Assembly: GCA_022572335.1 (NCBI GenBank)
Contig: JACZWD010000074.1
Coordinates: 1 to 10,978, forward strand
DNA length: 10,978 nucleotides
Origin: Pseudomonadota bacterium
Lineage (GTDB): Bacteria; Pseudomonadota; Alphaproteobacteria; Rhodospirillales; 2-02-FULL-58-16
Direction of reading: 5' to 3'
Shown here: one piece after another, positions 5,707-10,978 of the stretch
Numbering within the stretch: the first letter of the stretch is position 1
How the letters are laid out: the number at the start of each line of letters is the position of its first letter
Translations under genes and position numbers: made by a program
The notes under the pieces: model-generated
What the model was told of the DNA's origin: nothing
The model's input: only the letters and a program-made list of their open reading frames with translations
Database searches by the model: none

Positions 5707-6969
5707 ATGAGACGTGTGGTTGTCACCGGACTTGGGCTCGTGACCTCCCTCGGGTGCGGGGTCGAGGTCAATTGGGAGCGCCTGATCAACGGCCGGTCCG
5801 GTATCCGGGCCATCCAGTCGTTTGACGTTTCGGACCTGACGTCGAAGATCGCCGGACAGGTGCCTAACGGCGATACCGGTGACGGGCTGTTCAACATCGA
5901 CGACTGGGTGCCGCCCAAGGACCAGCGCCGCATGGACTTGTTCATCGTCTACGGCCTGACCGCGGCACAGCAGGCGGTGGAGGATTCGGGCTGGACGCCG
6001 GAGAACGACGAGGCCTGTTGCCGCACCGGCGTCCTGATCGGCTCGGGCATCGGCGGCCTGTACGAGATCTCCAAGGGCGCGGTGATCGTCGAGGGGTACC
6101 ACGTACGGCGCCTGAGTCCGTTCTTCATTCCGGCCAGCCTGATCAACCTGATATCGGGACATGTGGCCATCCGCTACGGCTTCAAGGGTCCGAACCACGC
6201 GGTGGTGACGGCGTGCTCGACCGGCTCGCACGCCATCGGCGACGCCGCCCGCATGATCATGTTGGACGATGCCGACGTCATGGTCGCGGGCGGGGCGGAG
6301 GCGGCGGTGTGCCGTCTCGGCATGGCCGGTTTCGCCCGTGCCAAGGCGTTGTCGACCAACTTCAACGATACGCCGGAAAGGGCCTCCAGGCCCTGGGACA
6401 AGGACCGCGACGGCTTTGTCATGGGCGACGGCGCCGGGGTTGTGGTGCTCGAGGAACTGGAGCACGCCAGGAACCGCGGGGCCAGGATCTACGCCGAGGT
6501 GGTCGGCTACGGCATGTCCGGGGACGCCTATCACATCACCGCTCCGGCGGCGGACGGGAACGGCGCCTATCGCTGCATGAAGACGGCGCTCACGCGGGCG
6601 CGGATGACGCCCGCCGACATCGATTACGTGAATGCCCATGGCACCTCGACGCCGCTCGGCGACCAGATCGAACTGGAAGCGGTGAAACGGGTATTCGGGG
6701 ACGCGGCGTCGAAGATATCCATGTCGTCGACCAAGTCCGCCATCGGCCATCTGCTGGGGGCGGCCGGCGCCGTGGAGGCCGTTTATTCCATCCTCGCCAT
6801 GGTCAACGGGCTGGTGCCGCCGACCCTCAACCTGGACAACCCTCCCCAAGACTGCGACATCGACCTGGTTGCCCACCAGGCCAAGGAGCGCAGGGTCCGG
6901 GCCGTGCTTTCCAACTCCTTCGGGTTCGGTGGAACCAACGTCTCCCTCGTCCTCAAAGCGGTGGCTTGA
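5707..6969 (+). CDS. fabF: 3-oxoacyl-ACP synthase II FabF
   Basis: FabF joins malonyl-ACP to acyl-ACP in chain elongation and decides much of the unsaturated chain length. The 420-residue thiolase-fold protein carries the Cys-His-His triad: Cys170 in TACSTGSH, His311 in NAHGTSTP and His348 in SAIGHLLGAAG. Other family marks are RVVVTGLGLVTSLG at the start, GDGAGVVVLEE (240-250) and the C-terminal loop NSFGFGGTN (403-411). Length is normal. The ATG at 5707 has a modest GGGGA site. It lies 73 bp after acpP. Its stop codon is only four bases before the palindromic element at 6974. Confidence 0.98.
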   Translation: MRRVVVTGLGLVTSLGCGVEVNWERLINGRSGIRAIQSFDVSDLTSKIAGQVPNGDTGDGLFNIDDWVPPKDQRRMDLFIVYGLTAAQQAVEDSGWTPENDEACCRTGVLIGSGIGGLYEISKGAVIVEGYHVRRLSPFFIPASLINLISGHVAIRYGFKGPNHAVVTACSTGSHAIGDAARMIMLDDADVMVAGGAEAAVCRLGMAGFARAKALSTNFNDTPERASRPWDKDRDGFVMGDGAGVVVLEELEHARNRGARIYAEVVGYGMSGDAYHITAPAADGNGAYRCMKTALTRARMTPADIDYVNAHGTSTPLGDQIELEAVKRVFGDAASKISMSSTKSAIGHLLGAAGAVEAVYSILAMVNGLVPPTLNLDNPPQDCDIDLVAHQAKERRVRAVLSNSFGFGGTNVSLVLKAVA

Positions 6970-6973
6970 CGTG

Positions 6974-7240
6974 TAATACCAAGGAGCGTTGATCATGACT
7001 CATAGAGATCGCGTAGGCGGCTCGTCGGGTAGGAGGAAAGTTGCAGGCGATGCGGTGCATCGTCAAAACTTTTCGACGCCCCCCGACGGGCCGCATACGC
7101 GACCGCAACGGCGGCTTACCAAGGCTTTCGGACGGCGTCGCGCACCCTTTGCGATGCCCCGCATCGCCACGGCGCACGCTTAGGGCCGAAAACCTTGGTA
7201 AGCCGGCTCGTCGGGTCATGATCAGCGCTCCTTGGTATTA
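6974..7240. mobile_element. Palindromic MITE-like structured element, copy 1 (complete)
   Basis: A 267-bp non-coding unit fills the fabF-mltG gap. Outer inverted repeats of 26 bp (6974-6999 and 7215-7240) match at 25 positions and begin TAATACCAAGGAGCG. Inside are two hairpin arms. Arm 1 has a 23-bp stem (7007-7029 with 7082-7104) and an inner crown CGATGC-GGT-GCATCG. Arm 2 has a 20-bp stem (7112-7131 with 7186-7205) and the crown GCGATGC-CCC-GCATCGC (7151-7167). A 12-bp direct repeat, GGCTCGTCGGGT, occurs at 7019-7030 and 7205-7216. The whole would fold as a closed stem with two arms. There is no transposase. The ends start and finish with TA, which fits TA-target insertion as in IS630/mariner-type MITEs, but the symmetry makes this undecidable. 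Seen: the repeats and their pairing. Inferred: mobility. Confidence 0.85.
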
Positions 7241-7245
7241 GCATC

Positions 7246-8238
7246 ATGGGCCCGTTCGCGCGACGCATCGGGTTGGTTCTGGTTTTTCTGGGCGTCGTCT
7301 TTACCGCCGTGTCCGTCTGGGCCTATGCGCAGTTCGTGCGGCCCGGGCCCCTGGCCGTCCCGACGACCGTGATCATTCCCCGCGGCGCCGGCTTGGACGA
7401 CATCGCCGCCCAACTGGCCGCCGCCGGCGTGCTTCCGTATCCGCTGGTTTTTCGTGTCGGCGCCTGGCTCTCGGGCCGGGACAAGAGCCTGCGCGCCGGC
7501 GAGTACGCGTTTGCGGCGCGCATCAGCCCGCGTCAGGCGCTCGCGCTGCTGCAAAGCGGCAAAACCGTGGTCCGCCGGCTGACCGTGGCCGAGGGCCTGA
7601 CGACGACGCAGGTGCTGGCCCAACTGAACCGGACCGCGGGGCTGGAGGGTGATCTCCCGTCACCGCCCGGCGAGGGGACCCTGTTGCCGGAAACCTATCA
7701 CTTTTCCTACGGCGAGCGGCGGGATTCCATGGTCACCCGCATGCGCGCGGCCATGGACGAGACCCTTGCCCGGCTGTGGGAGTCCCGCGCCCCCGGGTTG
7801 CCCCTGAAGAGCCCCCGCGAGGCGCTGATCCTCGCCTCCATCGTCGAGAAGGAAACCGCGTTGCCCGAGGAGCGGAGCCGCATCGCCGCCGTCTTCCTCA
7901 ATCGCCTGGGCAAGGGCATGCGGCTGCAATCGGATCCGACGGTGGCCTATGCCTTGACCGGGGGACGGGGGCCGCTGGGCCGGCCGCTGAGCCGCGCCGA
8001 CCTGAAAACGCCCTCGCCGTTCAACACCTATCTGATCGACGGCCTGCCTCCCGGTCCGGTGTCCAATCCGGGCCGGGCGGCGATGGCGGCGGTCCTCGAC
8101 CCGGTCGCCACCGAGTATCTCTATTTCGTCGCCGACGGCACCGGTGGCCACGTGTTCGCCCGCACCCTCGGCGAGCACAACCGCAATGTGGTCCGCTGGC
8201 GCAAATTCCGGGAGAATCAACCCACGACCGGGCAATGA
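7246..8238 (+). CDS. mltG: Endolytic murein transglycosylase MltG (YceG-like)
   Basis: MltG is an inner-membrane lytic transglycosylase that cuts nascent glycan strands and is thought to set their length. The 330-residue protein has one N-terminal membrane anchor (about 8-29), a LysM-like region (about 38-110) and the YceG catalytic domain. The catalytic glutamate is Glu201 in ASIVEKET. FLNRLGKGMRLQSDPTVAYAL, broken here as FLNRLGKG then MRLQSDPTVAYAL, and SPFNTYLIDGLPPGP are family hallmarks, as is the late HVFARTLGEHNRNV. mltG commonly follows fabF in proteobacteria. The start ATG at 7246 gives a full anchor, but no Shine-Dalgarno precedes it: the right arm of the palindromic element occupies that place and reads CGCTCCTTGG there. 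No clear terminator follows; the next gene converges 32 bp away. Confidence 0.95.
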   Translation: MGPFARRIGLVLVFLGVVFTAVSVWAYAQFVRPGPLAVPTTVIIPRGAGLDDIAAQLAAAGVLPYPLVFRVGAWLSGRDKSLRAGEYAFAARISPRQALALLQSGKTVVRRLTVAEGLTTTQVLAQLNRTAGLEGDLPSPPGEGTLLPETYHFSYGERRDSMVTRMRAAMDETLARLWESRAPGLPLKSPREALILASIVEKETALPEERSRIAAVFLNRLGKGMRLQSDPTVAYALTGGRGPLGRPLSRADLKTPSPFNTYLIDGLPPGPVSNPGRAAMAAVLDPVATEYLYFVADGTGGHVFARTLGEHNRNVVRWRKFRENQPTTGQ

Positions 8239-8270
8239 GGCGGTCGGAGAGCCGGCCGTATCTGTATCAT

Positions 8271-10262
8271 TCACCGCCAGCCGGCGACGGACACCAGCCG
8301 GGGCACCTCTTTCGGGGCCTGCCAGGTGCGGAACCAATCCTCGAAGTCGGGGACGGACAAGGGCTTGCCGATGTAATAGCCCTGGGCGGCGTCACATCCC
8401 ATTGCCGCCAACAATGCGAGGGTTTCGACGGATTCGACCCCTTCGGCGCAGGCCGTCAGGCCGAGGTTGTGGGCCAGATCGATCGTCGACCTGACGATGG
8501 TCTGGTGGTCCTCGTCCTCCAGCATGTCGCGGACGAAGGACGTGTCGATCTTGAGTTCGTGCACCGGCAGCGCCTTCAGGCAGGCGAGCGAGGAATACCC
8601 GGCGCCGAAATCGTCGATGGAGATTTTCAGGCCATATTCGGCAAGACGCACGATGTTCGCCTTGCACCGTTCCATATCCACGGTGATCGCATCCTCGGTG
8701 AATTCCAGGATCAGGCGCCCCGGCTCCACGCCGTATCCGTCCAGCAGGTTCTCGATCAATTGAGGCAGGTCGTTGTCCTGCAGGATTTTCACCGACAGGT
8801 TGGCGGACAAGGTCAGGTCGATGCCGGCGGCGCGCCAGCGAGCGCATTGCTCGATGGAGGACCGCAACGTCCACTCGGTGAGATTGTGGATCAGGCCGGT
8901 ACGCTCCGCGACCGCGACGAACTCTTCCGCCGGAACAAACCCGTATACGGGGTGACGCCACCGTACCAGCGATTCGACACCGATCACCTTGCTGGTCGGA
9001 ATGGATATCTTGGGCTGATAGTGAAGCTCGAGCTCTTCGCGCTCGATGGCGCGGCCGAGCTCTCCGGTCAGGCTCACCAGGGTCAAATGGCGCGCGCTGT
9101 GATGATCCTGATCCTCATAGTAGAACGCCATCGGCAGTCCCGCGTTCTTGGCCACGTACATGGCGACGTCGGCCTTTTGTAACAGCTCCGTCATGTCCGT
9201 TCCGTCGTCGGGAAAGATCGCCGCGCCGACGCTGGCGTTCACGTCCAGCGTCAGCCCCTTGCACAGCAAAGGCGCGTCCAGCGCCCTCTTCAGGCGCTCG
9301 CTCAGGTTGGTCACGGCAAACCTGTCCAGCACCGGGGACAAAAGGATGGCGAACTCGTCCCCGCCCAGTCGCGCGATCATGTCGGAGGTGCGCAAAAGCT
9401 TGGTCAGGCGCGCGGCGATCTGCTGCAACACCAGGTCGCCGATGTGATGGCCGAGGGTGTCGTTGATCTCCTTGAACCGGTTGAGATCGACAACCAACAG
9501 GGCGAACCGGTCCCCCGTGCGCCGGGCCCGGTAACTGCAGTCGTGCATGCGATCATAGAGGAGCGTCCGATTGGGAAGGCCCGTCAGCGCATCGTGGAGC
9601 GCCTGGTGTTCCAGCGCATCGTGGTGTGCTTTTCGATCGGTGATGTCGCGGACGTAGGCGATCTGCCAGGACCCGCCGTCATCGACCAGCTCGCGCATGG
9701 CGATTTCGACGGGAAAGGCCGACTCGTCCAACCGGTACGCCATCATCTCGCGACGGCGGATGCCGGGCACCGGCGCGGCGGCGGAATCGGGGCGCGTCAT
9801 GAGAGCGGCGGCGTCCGGTATGAGGCTGCCGATATGGCGGCCAACCAGCGTTTGCGCGCCGTCGTCCGGCGCGTCCGCGCCGAGCATCTGCTGGGCGGTG
9901 GGATTGGCGTCCAGGATGACCCCGGTCCCATCGAATAACAGGATGCCGTCGGAGCTGTGGTCGACGGCGCCGTTCATCATGGTTTGCCGATGGCGAACGA
10001 TGTCGTGCTGGCGCCGCCGGCGCGACGGGTTCTGCCCGGCCCGACGGACGAGTGTGTAAACAAGGCAAAGCGCCGTCGCCGTCAGGATAGTGGCGATCAG
10101 CGGGCCGAAGGTGGCCGGGTGCCCGAAAAACGTGAATTGCGCCGCCAGAATCCCGGTGTCGACGAAGGGCAAAGCTCCGACAAGGTAAAACGCCCCGACC
10201 GCCAGGGAGAAAAGGGCGGCGGTCGCGTACCATGTGTTCGGCGTTTTGGGTCCGTTCGACAT
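8271..10262 (-). CDS. Membrane-bound PAS-GGDEF-EAL cyclic-di-GMP enzyme
   Basis: A 663-residue signalling protein that could make and break cyclic di-GMP. Two membrane segments (about 11-34 and 53-73) flank a short periplasmic loop. A PAS domain (about 95-210) ends in the DITDRKAHHDAL linker. The GGDEF domain (about 212-385) has an intact GGDEF at 300-304, metal-binding Asp259 and an inhibitory-site RTSD at 291-294. The EAL domain (about 400-645) reads ESL instead of EAL (430-432) but keeps Asn488, Glu520, Asp550-Asp551 (DDFGAGYSS), Lys571, Glu607 and Gln627. Both activities therefore look possible. The frame is open 78 codons further upstream, but that stretch is Arg/Pro/Ala rich and unlike protein; the ATG at 10262 has AGGGAGAGG before it and starts just ahead of the first membrane segment. 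The PAS ligand is unknown. Confidence 0.93.
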   Translation of the reverse strand: MSNGPKTPNTWYATAALFSLAVGAFYLVGALPFVDTGILAAQFTFFGHPATFGPLIATILTATALCLVYTLVRRAGQNPSRRRRQHDIVRHRQTMMNGAVDHSSDGILLFDGTGVILDANPTAQQMLGADAPDDGAQTLVGRHIGSLIPDAAALMTRPDSAAAPVPGIRRREMMAYRLDESAFPVEIAMRELVDDGGSWQIAYVRDITDRKAHHDALEHQALHDALTGLPNRTLLYDRMHDCSYRARRTGDRFALLVVDLNRFKEINDTLGHHIGDLVLQQIAARLTKLLRTSDMIARLGGDEFAILLSPVLDRFAVTNLSERLKRALDAPLLCKGLTLDVNASVGAAIFPDDGTDMTELLQKADVAMYVAKNAGLPMAFYYEDQDHHSARHLTLVSLTGELGRAIEREELELHYQPKISIPTSKVIGVESLVRWRHPVYGFVPAEEFVAVAERTGLIHNLTEWTLRSSIEQCARWRAAGIDLTLSANLSVKILQDNDLPQLIENLLDGYGVEPGRLILEFTEDAITVDMERCKANIVRLAEYGLKISIDDFGAGYSSLACLKALPVHELKIDTSFVRDMLEDEDHQTIVRSTIDLAHNLGLTACAEGVESVETLALLAAMGCDAAQGYYIGKPLSVPDFEDWFRTWQAPKEVPRLVSVAGWR

Positions 10263-10522
10263 TCGTGCCTCTCCCTGCGTTTTGCGGGCGCCGTGTCCCT
10301 GTGGCGCGGCGTCCTTGCGGCGGCGGAAAGCCCCGGCGGGCGCCGCCGCGATTGCGTCGGGCGGCCAGCCATTGCCGCCGGCCCGATCACTGCAACAGGG
10401 GGTCCACCGGCACGGCCCGCGGTGGGCGCCCCGGCATGGGTTCGGTTTTGTCGTCACCCGTCCCTCGGTCCCTACGGTGACGACGGCTTCCGGCACCGCG
10501 TCTCTCAGGCCCGGCGGAAGAT
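10263..10522. other. GC-rich leader region without a convincing gene
   Basis: Upstream of the PAS-GGDEF-EAL gene. Open frames here on both strands have Arg/Pro/Ala-rich translations typical of chance frames in GC-rich DNA. If the candidate promoter at 10540-10568 is real, this is an untranslated leader of about 270 nt. Besides the dyad at 10450-10484 I see no known riboswitch. Confidence 0.5.
10450..10484 (-). repeat. Perfect 9-bp dyad in the leader of the PAS-GGDEF-EAL gene
   Basis: GTCGTCACC (10450-10458) and GGTGACGAC (10476-10484) are exact inverted repeats around a 17-base loop. No T-run follows on either strand, so it is not a terminator. It could be an mRNA hairpin or an operator. Confidence 0.5.
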
Positions 10523-10539
10523 GTTAATAATTCTCACGT

Positions 10540-10568
10540 AAATTACCAATAATTATCCGCGCAGTCAA
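10540..10568 (-). promoter_or_regulatory. Candidate promoter of the PAS-GGDEF-EAL gene
   Basis: On the minus strand: TTGACT (10568-10563), a 17-bp spacer, TAATTT (10545-10540). The -35 matches at five of six positions; the -10 keeps the first, second and last consensus bases. The start would be near 10533, with AT-rich DNA directly upstream as in UP elements. Confidence 0.45.
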
Positions 10569-10598
10569 CGTGTATTAATACAAAAATATAATACACGT
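10568..10598. promoter_or_regulatory. Operator-like perfect dyad adjoining the -35
   Basis: ACGTGTATT (10568-10576) and AATACACGT (10590-10598) are exact inverted repeats with a 13-bp AT-rich spacer. The inner arm touches the -35 hexamer of the candidate promoter, centred about 50 bp upstream of the inferred start. That is a usual place for an activator or repressor dimer. The regulator is unknown. Confidence 0.5.
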
Positions 10599-10767
10599 CA
10601 ATACAAATATATATGAAATTCAATAAATATGAATATAAATACGATAAATATTGTATAAAATTCTATCCAAATTGTATGAATCATGCGGACAGCACACGGG
10701 TTTCCGGCCCCGTTTGAGTCTCGTTGTCTGCGGAGGGTGGGGTTCCGCTTCCGCCGCGGGCCGGGCC

Positions 10768-10978
10768 TAGTGGCCTGCATCAGCTAAAGTGCACCCATAC
10801 GATCGCTTTTCCCGTTTCCTCGGTAGGAGGGGAGGCGCAGGCGATGGCGGCCCATCGGAAAGCCTTCCCGACGCCCCGAGGGGACGGGAAAAGCGACCCG
10901 AAGGGCGGCGTTGCGAGGCTTCCGGACGTCGTCGCGCGCCGCTTGTGGTGCACGCACACCAAGGCGCGACGCGCTCCT
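10768..10978. mobile_element. Palindromic structured element, copy 2 (diverged, cut by window edge)
   Basis: A relative of the element at 6974-7240 in the same orientation. Arm 1 pairs 10801-10823 with 10876-10898 (20 Watson-Crick pairs, two wobbles, one A-C mismatch at the same place as in copy 1). The crown is CGATGG-CGGC-CCATCG. Shared unpaired motifs at identical spacing are GGTAGGAGG (10822-10830), GCAGGCGATG, CGACGCC and, in arm 2, GGACG-CGTCGCGC-like bases. Arm 2 starts at about 10899 and is cut off by the window edge; its inner part already pairs (GTCGCGC with GCGCGAC). The left limit at 10768 is inferred from copy 1 spacing; the outer arm sequence differs from that of copy 1. Confidence 0.75.

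Larger units (their letters stand above)
10523..10683. other. AT-rich island upstream of the PAS-GGDEF-EAL gene
   Basis: About 160 bp of strongly AT-rich DNA in an otherwise GC-rich window. It contains a 14-bp direct repeat with one mismatch, AATACAAAAATATA (10577-10590) and AATACAAATATATA (10600-10613), and further AATAAATA-type motifs. It has no gene. Such DNA can act as a promoter-upstream region, a site for nucleoid or xenogeneic-silencing proteins, or a remnant of transferred DNA. Confidence 0.75.

Noticed and set aside
5605..6996. 463-codon open frame on the minus strand opposite fabF
   Set aside because: It mirrors fabF in a GC-rich region. The translation is His/Arg/Asp/Gly rich with no family resemblance, whereas fabF has every active-site motif.
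6953..7219. Small open frames inside the palindromic element as genes
   Set aside because: They are Arg-rich, lack recognisable features and follow from the inverted repeats. The start signals are noted as a finding only.
10263..10496. 78-codon N-terminal extension of the PAS-GGDEF-EAL gene
   Set aside because: Composition is unlike protein, the ATG at 10262 has a strong ribosome binding site and leads directly into the first membrane segment.
10685..10731. Nested hairpin (GCGGACA/TGTCTGC enclosing ACGGG/CCCGT) as a terminator or RNA gene
   Set aside because: Short stems with a long asymmetric loop and no T-run; chance pairing is likely.
10598..10962. Two 60-codon minus-strand frames in the AT-rich island and in copy 2
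   Set aside because: No ribosome binding sites, composition follows the local base bias, and one lies in structured repeat DNA.

Overview
The window is GC-rich and densely coding. It reads like the chromosome of an alphaproteobacterium, most likely of the Rhodospirillales type. The reasons are the block rpsF-rpsR-DUF2232-rplI followed by dnaB, the block fabD-fabG-acpP-fabF-mltG, and the protein sequences themselves. The genus cannot be named from the sequence alone.

Minus strand, 3310 down to 1: a ribosomal protein operon runs rpsF (S6), rpsR (S18), a multi-pass DUF2232 membrane protein, then rplI (L9). It ends at a clear intrinsic terminator at 391-426. The N-terminal 87 codons of dnaB follow and run off the left edge. 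All three ribosomal proteins carry low-complexity extensions encoded by short tandem repeats. rpsF has a candidate promoter and a structured leader that may be an S6:S18 autoregulatory site.

Plus strand, 3334 to 8238: a divergent type II fatty acid synthesis cluster holds fabD (malonyl transfer to ACP), fabG (ketoacyl reduction), acpP (carrier) and fabF (condensation). It is followed by mltG, a membrane-anchored endolytic murein transglycosylase. Hairpins lie before fabG and between acpP and fabF.

The 276 bp between fabF and mltG are almost filled by a 267-bp palindromic element (6974-7240). It has 26-bp outer inverted repeats enclosing two long hairpin arms. A second, diverged, right-truncated relative lies at the right edge (about 10768-10978). 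The two copies keep the same spacing and the same short unpaired motifs. Their stems differ in sequence but still pair, so they show compensatory changes. This is the most interesting feature of the window.

Minus strand, 10262 down to 8271: a membrane-bound PAS-GGDEF-EAL protein, convergent with mltG and separated from it by 32 bp. Its upstream region (10263-10767) has no convincing gene. It holds a long GC-rich leader with a dyad, a candidate promoter, and a sharply AT-rich island of about 160 bp with a perfect 9-bp dyad abutting the -35 element.
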